Origin: Eubacterium sp. 1001713B170207_170306_E7
GTDB taxonomy: Bacteria; Bacillota; Clostridia; Eubacteriales; Eubacteriaceae
Direction of reading: 5' to 3'
Assembly: GCF_015547515.1 (NCBI RefSeq)
Contig: NZ_JADMVE010000003.1
Span: 248,001-312,000, forward strand
DNA: 64,000 bases
In this document: in pieces, positions 8,278-16,735 of the stretch
How positions within the stretch are numbered: the first letter of the stretch is position 1
Layout: every line of letters begins with the position of its first letter
The notes under the pieces: model-generated
What the model was told of the DNA's origin: nothing
The model's database searches: none
Seen by the model: the letters and a program-made list of their open reading frames with translations, nothing else
Translations under genes and position numbers: made by a program

Positions 8278-8398
8278 TTTTTTTATTGGGCGGAAGCGAG
8301 TAAATGGTGTGGAGCAGTTTTGGATACCAAGAGAGAAGTGCTTCCGCCGGATTTCACTGTGGGCAGAGAAAGGAACTGCCTCAAAGATAGTGAACTTT

Positions 8399-8418
8399 AG
8401 TGTCTATTGATAGACATT
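8399..8418. promoter_or_regulatory. Palindromic operator candidate upstream of the Cro/CI-type gene
   Basis: TGTCTAT-TG-ATAGACA (8401-8416) is a perfect 7-bp inverted repeat 145 bp before the regulator start. Cro/CI-type regulators usually bind such palindromes. The region 8419-8559 is AT-rich with no further clear feature. Confidence 0.4.
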
Positions 8419-8559
8419 AACTATTTTTCTTCATAATACCTTTAATGATAATACTAATAATAACACTCATCGGGTAAAAAGTCAACTCAGGGTATATTAG
8501 TTTATTATTAGAATACAAGCAAATGGTATTGTTATTAAAAACGCGATGGAGAAAAGCAA

Positions 8560-8859
8560 ATGGTATACTTCGGATCAAAGCTCAGACAACTCAGGCAGGA
8601 AAAAGGATATACGCAGCAGCAGCTGGCGGATATGCTGGGAATCACCAAGGGCAGTGTCTCCGCCTATGAGACCTCTGCCAAGTACCCGTCTGTCGATGTG
8701 CTACGAAAAATAGCAGTGACTTTAAATACTTCGACCGATTTTCTCCTGGGCCTGTCCGATGAACGCGTTTTTAATCTCGATTTTTTAACAGACGACCAGA
8801 TCCACATCATCAACAGCCTGATTACAGAATTCAATCATTTAAACAATAAAAACAATTAA
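8560..8859 (+). CDS. Cro/CI (XRE)-family transcriptional regulator
   Basis: 99 aa. The N-terminal HTH_3 domain (about 5-60) reads LRQLRQEKGYTQQQLADMLG then ITKGSVSAYE and STDFLLGLSD, the standard XRE pattern. The remaining 35 residues form a short acidic, hydrophobic C-terminus that may dimerise. No metal site or sensory domain is visible. It stands alone between the terminator at 8236-8277 and a small hairpin (GGTAAAGC/GCTTTGCC, 8861-8880) that probably terminates it. Its target is unknown; the palindrome at 8401 is a candidate site. Confidence 0.85.
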   Translation: MVYFGSKLRQLRQEKGYTQQQLADMLGITKGSVSAYETSAKYPSVDVLRKIAVTLNTSTDFLLGLSDERVFNLDFLTDDQIHIINSLITEFNHLNNKNN

Positions 8860-8959
8860 GGGTAAAGCGATGGCTTTGCCTCTTTTAGATTGGAAAGGGC
8901 TTTACGGGCAATAGTAATTTTAGGCGAAAGAGGGTATAATGATAAAAAGGAGGCGCATT

Positions 8960-9460
8960 ATGTTTCAGATTACCGATACGCGTCTAAAGGACGCTCTGGA
9001 CTTTGCTTCAGATAAACACGCAGGCCAGCTGCGGTGGGGCGGGATTCCTTTTATCACCCACCCTGTGGCTGTGGCAGCCTATCTGCAGGAGCGCGGCTAC
9101 AGCGATGATACCCTGCTGACGGCTCTTTTCCACGATCTTTTAGAGGATACGGATACCACCCAGGAGGAGATTCTGGAATACAGCGGCAGGGAGGTGCTGG
9201 ACGCTGTGATCCTGCTCACCAAGCCCAAGCCCTACGATATGGCCGATTACCTGGGTGGGATCGACCGCAACGCCATGGCGAAGGATGTAAAATGCGCAGA
9301 CAGAATACATAATCTGAGGACCACCGCAGATTCGAGCCGGGCCTTTCGGCAGAAGTATTACGATGAGAGCGTGCGCTGGTACGTGCCCTTTTTCAGAGAC
9401 ACAAGCTTTGAGCCGGATTTTCTGGAGGCGCTGACGAGCCTGGAGAGAATGCTTAAATAG
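8960..9460 (+). CDS. HD-domain protein, small alarmone hydrolase (MESH1/SpoT-HD)-like
   Basis: 166 aa. ATG 8960 follows AAGGAGG; an in-frame ATG at 8939 lies upstream of that ribosome site and is rejected. The sequence has DKHAGQLRWGG, FITHPVAVAAYL, the HD pair in ALFHDLLEDTD and a later CADRIHNLRTT, the H-HD-D metal-binding pattern of (p)ppGpp hydrolase domains. There is no synthetase or ACT domain, so it would be a stand-alone hydrolase removing the 3' pyrophosphate of an alarmone or a related nucleotide. Substrate not demonstrable from sequence. Confidence 0.8.
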   Translation: MFQITDTRLKDALDFASDKHAGQLRWGGIPFITHPVAVAAYLQERGYSDDTLLTALFHDLLEDTDTTQEEILEYSGREVLDAVILLTKPKPYDMADYLGGIDRNAMAKDVKCADRIHNLRTTADSSRAFRQKYYDESVRWYVPFFRDTSFEPDFLEALTSLERMLK

Positions 9461-9551
9461 GCGCTGTTTTTTTGAGGTAAAAATGCAAAAACCCATTGAC
9501 AACGACCGTCAAATATGAGAAAATATTCACAAGTTAATACCTGTATATACA

Positions 9552-9620
9552 AAGTCATGAAGGCTTATTCAGCGGTTTGCAGACCGCCTGGTTCTTCATG
9601 GCTTTATTTTTTGCCATGAA
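9552..9620 (+). promoter_or_regulatory. Switch-like leader with mutually exclusive hairpins before the methyltransferase/nik genes
   Basis: AAGTCATGAAG (9552-9562) can pair with CTTCATGGCTT (9594-9604), with an inner GCGGT/ACCGC stem (9572-9587), followed by TATTTTTT. The right arm can instead form TTCATGGC/GCCATGAA (9595-9602 with 9613-9620). The two structures cannot coexist. This is the architecture of an attenuator or riboswitch expression platform; no known aptamer was recognised. TTGACA at 9496-9501 may be the -35 of its promoter, though the -10 is weak. Confidence 0.5.
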
Positions 9621-9657
9621 CAAGCAATAGGATAAAAAATCAAAAGGGGACGTAAAA

Positions 9658-10416
9658 ATGGAGAATATTTTAGAGAGAGTTGAAAATTATTGGGAAGGCC
9701 GCGCGGACGGCTATTCTGAAGTAAACGAGGCGGAGCTGAACAGCTATAAAATGGACGTGTGGAAAAACCTGATCAACAGCTATAAGCCGGATGTAATCGG
9801 CAGAAAGCTGAAGGTGCTGGACATCGGTACCGGCCCGGGCTTTTTTGCCATCACCATGGCCTCCTGCGGCTATGACGTTACCGCTGTGGACTACACCGAC
9901 GCCATGCTGTACAAGGCCAAAAAGAACGCCGGCATCTACAAAAACGCCATTGATTTCAGACGCATGGATGCCCATTCGCTGGATTTTGAGGACAATACCT
10001 TTGACCTGATCGTAACCAGAAACCTGACCTGGAACCTGGAAAGACCAGATGAAGCCTACGAAGAATGGCACCGTGTGCTGGCAACGGGCGGCAGATTGTT
10101 AAATTTTGACGCCAACTGGTACCTGCACCTTTACGATGAGGACAAACGCCGGGAATATTTTGAGGACCGCGATAACTCTCAGGCCCAGGGCTACAACGAC
10201 CACTATGTGTGCACAGACACCACCGCCATGGAGGAGATTGCCAGAAATTTACCGCTGAGCCGCACCATGCGCCCGCAGTGGGACGCCGCGGTTCTGCTTA
10301 ACATCGGCTTTAAAAAAGTAATGATCGAACAGGATATGGGCGACCGCGTCTGGGACGACGAGGAACAGGTGAACTACGCCTCAACCCCCATGTTCATGAT
10401 TGCCGCGACCAAATAG
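9658..10416 (+). CDS. Class I SAM-dependent methyltransferase, nickel-importer-linked
   Basis: 252 aa, ATG 9658 behind AGGGGACG. Motif I LDIGTGPGFFA lies near residues 55-64, then AVDYTDAML and, near 120, VTRNLTWNLERPDEAYEEWHRVL with GGRLLNFDANW, a Methyltransf_11-type Rossmann fold. It is probably a soluble cytoplasmic small-molecule methylase. It precedes nikA by 109 bp, separated by a hairpin (10449-10491), and shares the switch-like leader. That placement suggests it modifies a ligand that helps nickel import, but this is inference; the substrate is unknown. Confidence 0.82.
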   Translation: MENILERVENYWEGRADGYSEVNEAELNSYKMDVWKNLINSYKPDVIGRKLKVLDIGTGPGFFAITMASCGYDVTAVDYTDAMLYKAKKNAGIYKNAIDFRRMDAHSLDFEDNTFDLIVTRNLTWNLERPDEAYEEWHRVLATGGRLLNFDANWYLHLYDEDKRREYFEDRDNSQAQGYNDHYVCTDTTAMEEIARNLPLSRTMRPQWDAAVLLNIGFKKVMIEQDMGDRVWDDEEQVNYASTPMFMIAATK

Positions 10417-10448
10417 GGCCGCGCTGGATTCCGAACAGATTGTAATAC

Positions 10449-10496
10449 GCCTTTACCATTTTGCGGACCCTGTGAAGTGGCAAAGGCGTGTTTGTT
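10449..10496 (+). terminator. Hairpin between methyltransferase and nikA (attenuator candidate)
   Basis: ACGCCTTT(a)CCA near 10449 pairs with TGG(c)AAAGGCGT near 10480-10491, followed by GTTTGTT. The run of T is short, so it may be a leaky terminator or processing site that lowers readthrough into nikA. Confidence 0.45.
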
Positions 10497-10525
10497 GAAA
10501 AAACTAAAACCTGAAGGAGAAGAAA

Positions 10526-12115
10526 ATGAAGCTGAAAAAAATTACGGCGCTGCTTGTGACAGCCGTCATGTGCACCGGCCTTCTGGCGGGCTGCGGCAGC
10601 GCAGGCAGCACCGATGTGTCCGAAAGGGACGAGATCAACTACGCCTGCACCAAGGACATAAGGGACATTAATCCGCATCTCTACTCTGGCGAGATGTCTG
10701 CACAGAACATGGTGTTTGAGGGGCTGACCAAGAACGAGGGCGGCGAGGTCAAGCCCGCCCTGGCAGAAAGCTGGGATATATCGGACAACGGGCTGGAGTA
10801 TACCTTCCATTTAAGAAAGGGTGTGGCCTTTACCGACGGCGAGCCCTTTAACGCCCAGGCAGTCAAGCAGAATTTTGACGCCATTATCAGCAATAAGGAG
10901 CGCCATTCCTGGCTGGATATGGTCAACGAGATCGCCGACACCGTGGTGGTGGACGACAACACCTTTAAGCTGGTGCTGGCCCATCCCTATTACCCGACCC
11001 TGGTCGAGCTGGGCCTGACACGGCCTTTCCGTTTCATCTCACCCAAATGCTTTGTGGACGGCAACACCAAGGACGGCGTCAGCGGCTATGCGGGCACAGG
11101 CCCCTGGGTGCTGTCGGAGCATGAGGACAATCAGTACGCGACTTTTACCCGCAACGATAGCTACTGGGGCGACAAGACCAAGGTATCCAAAATCAACTGG
11201 AAGGTCATGCCGGATCCACAGACCATTCTGCTGGCCCTGCAAAACGGCGAGGTCGATTTGCTGTTCGGGGCTGACGGCGACCAGATCGACCTGGACTCCT
11301 TTAAAAAGCTGGAGTCTGAGGGCGCGTATGTCACCTACCTCAGCGAGCCGGTCGCCTCAAGAGCGATCCTGCTGAACAGCAAGGCTCCGGTCACCAGCGA
11401 CCTGAAGGTGCGCGAGGCCTTTGAGACGGCCATTAACAAACAGAACATCATCGACGGCATTCTAAACGGCTCCGAGGACCAGGCTGACACATTGATGGCA
11501 AAAACCGTGCCCTATTGCGACCTTGACCTAAAGACCTATTCCTACGACCCGGATAAGGCCGGCAAGCTTCTGGATGAGGCGGGCTGGAGCATGGGATCAG
11601 ACGGGGTGCGTGAGAAGGACGGCAAAAAATGTGAGGTGACCTTCTCCTACAACTCTCAGAATGCCCAGGAGGGAACCATTGCCGAGTCCATCCAGGCCGA
11701 TCTGGCCGCTGTCGGCATTAAGATGAATATTCTGGCCGAAGAAAAGCAGGCCTTCCTGGACCGTCAGAAGTCCGGCGATTTTGATCTTCAGTACTCCCTG
11801 TCCTGGGGAACACCGTACGATCCCCAGTCCTATGTCTCATCCTGGAGAATCCCGGCCCACGGCGATTACCAGGCCCAGACCGGACTCGAAAAGAAACAGT
11901 GGCTTGACGATACCATCACCAAAATTATGATCGAGGCTGACGACACCAAACGGGCCGGCATGTACAAGGAAATTCTGACCTATATCAATGACCAGTGCGT
12001 CTACGTGCCCATCTCTTACTCCAAGACCAAGGCGGTCGGGATTAAGGGCCTGCAGGGTGTAACCTTTAACGATTCCCAGTACGAGATCCCCTTTGAGAAG
12101 ATGTACTGGAATTAA
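10526..12115 (+). CDS. nikA: Nickel ABC transporter substrate-binding lipoprotein
   Basis: 529 aa, ATG 10526 behind AAGGAGAAG. A lipoprotein signal ends at LLAGC with C23 as lipidation site. The mature protein is an SBP_bac_5 dipeptide-binding-type fold that closely tracks E. coli NikA: DINPHLYSGEMSAQNMVFEGL, YYPTLVELGLTRPFRFISP, GTGPWVLSEHEDNQY, WGTPYDPQSYVSSWRIP and PISYSKT all match that protein's pattern as I recall it. It captures Ni(II), usually with an organic chelator, outside the membrane. Nickel supply fits an acetogen, whose CO dehydrogenase/acetyl-CoA synthase needs it. Opine-nickel or peptide transport is the main alternative. Confidence 0.85.
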   Translation: MKLKKITALLVTAVMCTGLLAGCGSAGSTDVSERDEINYACTKDIRDINPHLYSGEMSAQNMVFEGLTKNEGGEVKPALAESWDISDNGLEYTFHLRKGVAFTDGEPFNAQAVKQNFDAIISNKERHSWLDMVNEIADTVVVDDNTFKLVLAHPYYPTLVELGLTRPFRFISPKCFVDGNTKDGVSGYAGTGPWVLSEHEDNQYATFTRNDSYWGDKTKVSKINWKVMPDPQTILLALQNGEVDLLFGADGDQIDLDSFKKLESEGAYVTYLSEPVASRAILLNSKAPVTSDLKVREAFETAINKQNIIDGILNGSEDQADTLMAKTVPYCDLDLKTYSYDPDKAGKLLDEAGWSMGSDGVREKDGKKCEVTFSYNSQNAQEGTIAESIQADLAAVGIKMNILAEEKQAFLDRQKSGDFDLQYSLSWGTPYDPQSYVSSWRIPAHGDYQAQTGLEKKQWLDDTITKIMIEADDTKRAGMYKEILTYINDQCVYVPISYSKTKAVGIKGLQGVTFNDSQYEIPFEKMYWN

Positions 12116-12143
12116 TGGAGAATAATTTTATAGAAAGCTTCCA

Positions 12144-13073
12144 ATGAAAACTTATATCATTAAAAGACTGCTCTGGATGATCCCGATTCTTATCGGGATC
12201 TCCTTCTTTGCCTTTATCCTCATTAATTTGAGCCCCAGTGATCCTGCCGAGGTGGCGCTGCGGGTCAATGAGGTGGTGCCAACAGAACAGAATATTGCGG
12301 ATATGCGGGAAAAACTGGGCCTGGACGAGCCCTTTTTGACCCGCTATTTCCATTGGGTGGGCAATGCCCTCCAGGGTGACTTTGGCAGCAGCTACGCCAA
12401 TAACAAGCCTGTGGGCGCCGAGATCGCAAAGGCCCTGCCGCCGACGCTGTACCTGGCCTTTGTCTCCCTGGTCATCATACTGGTGGTCTCGGTGGGGGCC
12501 GGGGTGCTCTGCGCCCTGTACCGGGACAGCCTCGGTGACCGGCTTATCCGGGGCATTGTCTTTATCGGCACTGCCATGCCGGCCTTTTGGGCAGGCATCC
12601 TGCTCATGTGGCTCTTTGCCGTCAAGCTGAGGCTGCTGCCCACCAGCGGCATGACCGCGCCGGGCTCAGTGATCCTGCCGGCGGTGACATTGTCGCTGGG
12701 GTATATCGCCACCTACGCGAGACTGCTGCGTAATAACATGATCAAGAACCAGGGCGAGAACTACGTGCTCTATCTGCGGGCCCGGGGCCTTAAGCAGCGC
12801 ACCATCACCCGCCATGTGTTGGGGAACTCGCTGCACAGCGCACTCACAGCTCTGGGCATGTCCATTCCCAAGCTGATCGCGGGCACGGTGGTCATTGAGA
12901 ACATCTTTGCCTGGCCGGGCATGGGCAGGCTCTGTGTGACCGCCATTTTTAACCGGGACTTCCCGGTGATCCAGGCCTATGTGCTCATCATGGCAGTGCT
13001 TTTCGTTGTCTGTAATTTTGCCGTGGACATGATCACCACGCTCATGGACCCGCGGATGCGGCAGGAGGTGTAA
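12144..13073 (+). CDS. nikB: Nickel ABC transporter permease NikB-like
   Basis: 309 aa. It starts MKTYIIKRLLWMIPILIGISF, the usual first helix of the DppB/NikB family, and has about six membrane segments. The EAA-like coupling loop YLRARGLKQRTITRHVLGNSL lies near residue 210 and a C-terminal DPRMRQEV closes it. It follows nikA by 28 bp and overlaps nikC by one base. It forms the membrane channel with the nikC product. Confidence 0.88.
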   Translation: MKTYIIKRLLWMIPILIGISFFAFILINLSPSDPAEVALRVNEVVPTEQNIADMREKLGLDEPFLTRYFHWVGNALQGDFGSSYANNKPVGAEIAKALPPTLYLAFVSLVIILVVSVGAGVLCALYRDSLGDRLIRGIVFIGTAMPAFWAGILLMWLFAVKLRLLPTSGMTAPGSVILPAVTLSLGYIATYARLLRNNMIKNQGENYVLYLRARGLKQRTITRHVLGNSLHSALTALGMSIPKLIAGTVVIENIFAWPGMGRLCVTAIFNRDFPVIQAYVLIMAVLFVVCNFAVDMITTLMDPRMRQEV

Positions 13074-13960
13074 TGATGACCGGATTTTTCAAACGCTTTA
13101 AGACCGACCGGCTGGCCATGGCCAGCGCGGTATTTCTGCTGCTGGTCATTCTGGCCGCAGCCCTGGCACCCGTCATTGCGCCCTATGACCCGACGGCCCA
13201 GAACATCGTCATGAAATTCCAGGGGCCATCCCTGGCGCACTGGCTCGGGACCGATCAGCTGGGTCGGGATACCCTCTCCCGTATCCTGTACGGCGGCCGG
13301 ATTACCGTGCTCTTATCCATTGTCACCATGCTCTGCACCATTGGCATCGGGGTGGTGCTGGGCGTGATCGCAGGCTATTTCAGAGGGGTGGTGGACGAGG
13401 TGGTCATGCGCATCTGCGACGTGATGCTGTCCTTCCCCAGCGAAGTAATGATTCTGGCCATTGTGGGCGTGCTGGGCGCAGGCATTTTTAACATTGTCAT
13501 TGCCACCATCATTGCCAAATGGGCCTGGTATGTGCGCATGATCCGGAGCATCGTGATCCGCTTTATGGATAAAAATGACATCCGGTTTGCCCGGGTGGCG
13601 GGGTGCAGCACGGGCTATATCATCAGGAAGCACCTGATTAAGGGCGCGCTCGGGGAGATCGCTGTGCTGGCAACGCTGGACACCGGGGCCATTATCTTAA
13701 ATATATCGGCCCTGTCCTTTCTGGGCCTTGGGGTACAGCCGCCCACCGCGGAATGGGGCATGATGCTCAACGAGGCCAAGAACGTCATGACCACCAACCC
13801 GGGCCAGATGCTGGCGCCTGGGATCGCCATTTTTCTGGTGGTGGCAGCCTTTAACTTTTTGGGCGACGGTATTGAGGAGGCCATGAATCCAAAGCTGGAC
13901 AAGGGCTTTAAGCGCAGGCGCCGATCCATTTTTGTGCGCAAAAAGGCGGTGGCGTCATGA
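13073..13960 (+). CDS. nikC: Nickel ABC transporter permease NikC-like
   Basis: 295 aa; ATG 13073 or 13076, with GGAGGTG just upstream. The DppC-type N-terminal region has APYDPTAQNI and LGTDQLGRDTLSRILYGGR, diagnostic of this permease family, followed by five further membrane helices. The EAA loop IRFARVAGCSTGYIIRKHL is near residue 175. It overlaps nikD by four bases (ATGA). A basic tail (FKRRRRSIFVRKK) ends the protein. Confidence 0.88.
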   Translation: MMTGFFKRFKTDRLAMASAVFLLLVILAAALAPVIAPYDPTAQNIVMKFQGPSLAHWLGTDQLGRDTLSRILYGGRITVLLSIVTMLCTIGIGVVLGVIAGYFRGVVDEVVMRICDVMLSFPSEVMILAIVGVLGAGIFNIVIATIIAKWAWYVRMIRSIVIRFMDKNDIRFARVAGCSTGYIIRKHLIKGALGEIAVLATLDTGAIILNISALSFLGLGVQPPTAEWGMMLNEAKNVMTTNPGQMLAPGIAIFLVVAAFNFLGDGIEEAMNPKLDKGFKRRRRSIFVRKKAVAS

Positions 13961-14805
13961 GCAGTCTGCTGCGTGTAAAGGACCTGAGCGTCACCGATGT
14001 GCGCGACGGCCAGGTCATTGTAAACAACCTGAGCTTTGAGCTGAGGGCCAACAGCTGTCTGGGCATTGTGGGCGAGAGCGGCAGCGGCAAATCCATGACC
14101 GCAAGGGCATTGCTCGGCCTGCTGAATCCCTGGCTCAAGACCACTGGCTCCGCGCTGTTTGCACAAAACGGTGGCGAGGCAGAGCTGATCGGACTGGAGG
14201 AGAGCCAGCTGCGGCACATCAGAGCACGGGAAATCTGCATGATCCTCCAGGACGCCATGACAGCCTTTGATCCCCTGGCCCGTCTTGGCAGCCAGATGGC
14301 CGAGACCTTTGTGCAAAATCTGGAAATGGATAAAAAGGCCGCGAAGACCCTGGCCCCCGAGGTGCTGGCAGCCCTGAACATACGGGATCCGGAGCAGGTG
14401 GTCCGGAAGTACCCGCACCAGCTGTCCGGCGGCATGCTTCAGCGCTGTATGATTGCCATCGCCCTGGCCATGAAGCCGGCTGTGATCATCGCGGATGAGC
14501 CAACCACGGCCCTGGATGCTGTTAACCAGCGGCAGGTGGTGGAGGCCTTTGAGCTGCTGCGGCAGGAGACCGGCACGGCCTTAATCTTTATCTCCCACGA
14601 TCTGGGTGTGGTCAGGCGCCTGTCCGATGACCTGCTGGTCATGGAAAAGGGCTGCGGTGTGGAGGCCGGAAGGGCAGAGGCAGTGTTCCGGAACCCTCAG
14701 AACGACTATACCCGGTATCTGATCGACACCCGGCTCATGATCACCGATTCCTTTAAAAAAGCCATGAATAAGGAGGCGCGCCATGAAGAACCTGGTCGAA
14801 ATTAA
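13957..14805 (+). CDS. nikD: Nickel ABC transporter ATP-binding protein NikD-like
   Basis: 282 aa. Walker A GESGSGKSM near residue 46, signature LSGGMLQRCMIA near 155 and Walker B VIIADEPTTALD near 172, then the H-loop FISHDLGVVRR. It belongs to the OppD/NikD half of peptide/nickel importers. It lacks the long C-terminal extension of typical OppD proteins, consistent with NikD. It overlaps nikE by 23 bp. Confidence 0.87.
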   Translation: MSSLLRVKDLSVTDVRDGQVIVNNLSFELRANSCLGIVGESGSGKSMTARALLGLLNPWLKTTGSALFAQNGGEAELIGLEESQLRHIRAREICMILQDAMTAFDPLARLGSQMAETFVQNLEMDKKAAKTLAPEVLAALNIRDPEQVVRKYPHQLSGGMLQRCMIAIALAMKPAVIIADEPTTALDAVNQRQVVEAFELLRQETGTALIFISHDLGVVRRLSDDLLVMEKGCGVEAGRAEAVFRNPQNDYTRYLIDTRLMITDSFKKAMNKEARHEEPGRN

Positions 14806-15550
14806 GGATGTGCACAAGAGCTACCTGAAGGTGGGCGAGGGCTTTAGCGGCGGCCGCCTCAAGGTGCTGGAGGGCGTGAGCTTTAACATTGAGGAAGGCC
14901 TGTGCGTGGGCCTGATCGGTGAGAGCGGCAGCGGCAAGAGCACCCTCTCCCGCCTGATCCTGGGCCTTGAAAAAGCCGATAAGGGCAGCGGCGGTATTTT
15001 TATCGAGGGTGAGCCGGTCAAGGCATGGCTGGCCAAGAACCGGGGCAAAATGAGCGTTGTCTTTCAGGACTACACCTCCTCGGTCAATGCGCAGTTTACC
15101 GTGCGCGAGGCCATTTTGGAGCCGCTGCTGGCCCTTGGAAAAAGGCCGGAGGACCAGCAGATCGACACGCTGCTCGAAAAGGTCGGCCTGCCCGCAGCCT
15201 TTAAGGGCCGCTACCCCCACGAGCTGTCCGGCGGCCAGCTCCAGCGGGTATGCATCGCCCGGGCCATTGCCACAAACCCCCGGTTCATCGTTCTGGACGA
15301 GGCCATCAGCTCACTGGACGTATCGGTTCAGGCCCAGATCATGACTCTGCTGCACGCGCTGCGGGTTGAGATGAACATGACCTACCTGTTTGTGGCCCAC
15401 GACCTGCAGGCCGTCGCCCATCTCTGTAATAAGATTGTCTTCCTATATAAAGGGCGCATTGTCGAGGCGTGCATGAGCGGGGAGCTGGCCCAGGTGCAAA
15501 ACCCCTATGCCAGGAAACTGCTCAGCTCGGTAATTCCCTTTGAAGTATAG
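14783..15550 (+). CDS. nikE: Nickel ABC transporter ATP-binding protein NikE-like
   Basis: 255 aa, ATG 14783 with AGGAGGCGCG upstream. Walker A GESGSGKST near residue 52, Q-loop VVFQDYTSSVNAQFTV, signature LSGGQLQRVCIA and Walker B FIVLDEAISSLD. Note DEA rather than DEP after the catalytic glutamate. It is the OppF/NikE partner and completes the five-gene importer. No terminator of strength was seen between it and the cysE promoter. Confidence 0.87.
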   Translation: MKNLVEIKDVHKSYLKVGEGFSGGRLKVLEGVSFNIEEGLCVGLIGESGSGKSTLSRLILGLEKADKGSGGIFIEGEPVKAWLAKNRGKMSVVFQDYTSSVNAQFTVREAILEPLLALGKRPEDQQIDTLLEKVGLPAAFKGRYPHELSGGQLQRVCIARAIATNPRFIVLDEAISSLDVSVQAQIMTLLHALRVEMNMTYLFVAHDLQAVAHLCNKIVFLYKGRIVEACMSGELAQVQNPYARKLLSSVIPFEV

Positions 15551-15582
15551 GGAAATAGAAGGGCTTTTTAACCGGCCAGCCA

Positions 15583-15611
15583 TTGACGTTTTCATACAAA
15601 AGCGGTACAAT
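15583..15611 (+). promoter_or_regulatory. Sigma-A promoter of the serine acetyltransferase gene
   Basis: TTGACG (15583-15588), 17-nt spacer, TACAAT (15606-15611). Its position rules out the earliest in-frame start at 15583, which would begin inside the -35. Confidence 0.75.
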
Positions 15612-15669
15612 ATTAATCACATATTTAATTGATAGAACAAGTATGAAATCAGGAAAGCAGGAAGAACCA

Positions 15670-16611
15670 GTGAGCAGAGAATTTAATCAATGTATTACGC
15701 CGCTGACACAGGAAATGGTGGAGACCTACCATGAGGACGACGCCTACACCACCTATACCTCCACAGCGCTGCCAAACAGAAACGAAATCATTGGCATTTT
15801 ATGTGATATAAGAGAGCTGTTTTACCCCAGGCATTACGGCAGCCGGGAGCTCTTTAACTGTACCATTCAATACTATATCGGGGATATTTTAATGGGCATT
15901 GAGGAGCGGCTGCACAAGCAGATCCGGCTCTGCCTCATGCGCAAATATGAAAATTCTGAAAAATACCAGGTGCAGGCTGTGGCCGACGAGGCCGCACAGA
16001 TCAGCTGCGCCTTTATGAAGACATTGCCGAAGATCCGAACCCACATGGCCCAGGACGTGCAGGCCGCCTACGACGGCGACCCCGCGGCGGCGGATAAGGA
16101 TCAGATTATCTTCTCCTATCCCGGCGTGTTTGCCATGATGGTCTACCGCGTGGCCCATGAGCTCTACCAGCTGGGCGTGCCGATCATCCCGCGAATGATG
16201 ACCGAATATGCCCACAGCCGCACCGGCATCGACATCAACCCGGGCGCCACCATTGGAAAATTCTTCTTTATGGACCACGGCACCGGCATTGTTATCGGCG
16301 AGACCACCATTATCGGCGATTATGTCAAGCTGTACCAGGGCGTGACCCTGGGGGCCCTCTCGACCCGAGGCGGCCAGAACCTGCGCGGGCACAAGCGTCA
16401 CCCCACCATTGAGGACAATGTGACCATTTACTCCAACGTGTCGATTTTGGGCGGCGAGACCGTCATCGGGCATGACGCCATCATTGGCGGGAACTGCTTT
16501 ATCACCCAGTCTGTCCCGGCCGGCTCAAAGGTCAGCGTCAAGAACCCAGAGCTGCAGATGGAGGGCGGTGAGCCCCAGGAGGTTGAAGAAAACTTTGACT
16601 GGGCGCAGTAA
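15670..16611 (+). CDS. cysE: Serine O-acetyltransferase (EpsC/CysE family)
   Basis: 313 aa from GTG 15670, preceded by AGGAAG six bases upstream; ATG 15643 has no ribosome site but would add nine residues. It makes O-acetylserine from serine and acetyl-CoA for cysteine synthesis. The helical N-terminal half contains VYRVAHELYQLGVPIIPRMM, and the left-handed beta-helix half has INPGATIGKFFFMDHGTGIVIGE, GVTLGALS and HPTIEDNVTIYSNVSILGG, the classic hexapeptide repeats. The length is that of the longer EpsC-type enzymes rather than short CysE. It is monocistronic between its own promoter and terminator. Confidence 0.9.
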   Translation: MSREFNQCITPLTQEMVETYHEDDAYTTYTSTALPNRNEIIGILCDIRELFYPRHYGSRELFNCTIQYYIGDILMGIEERLHKQIRLCLMRKYENSEKYQVQAVADEAAQISCAFMKTLPKIRTHMAQDVQAAYDGDPAAADKDQIIFSYPGVFAMMVYRVAHELYQLGVPIIPRMMTEYAHSRTGIDINPGATIGKFFFMDHGTGIVIGETTIIGDYVKLYQGVTLGALSTRGGQNLRGHKRHPTIEDNVTIYSNVSILGGETVIGHDAIIGGNCFITQSVPAGSKVSVKNPELQMEGGEPQEVEENFDWAQ

Positions 16612-16631
16612 GAGCATATGAAAGCCTGACA

Positions 16632-16662
16632 GGCGGCGGACACTGGAGTCCGCCGCCTTTTT
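16632..16662 (+). terminator. Intrinsic terminator after cysE
   Basis: GGCGGCGGAC (16632-16641) pairs perfectly with GTCCGCCGCC (16648-16657), six-base loop, then TTTTT. Confidence 0.9.
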
Positions 16663-16735
16663 ACGTTGTTGAAGATCAGAGGATAAAGGGGTATAATAAA
16701 ACTAAAGAATTAACCATCAGAAAAGAGGCGCAGCC

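Noticed and set aside
9496-9660. Known NiCo, cobalamin or SAM riboswitch
   Set aside because: The conserved cores of those aptamers were not seen; only the switch-type pairing is supported.
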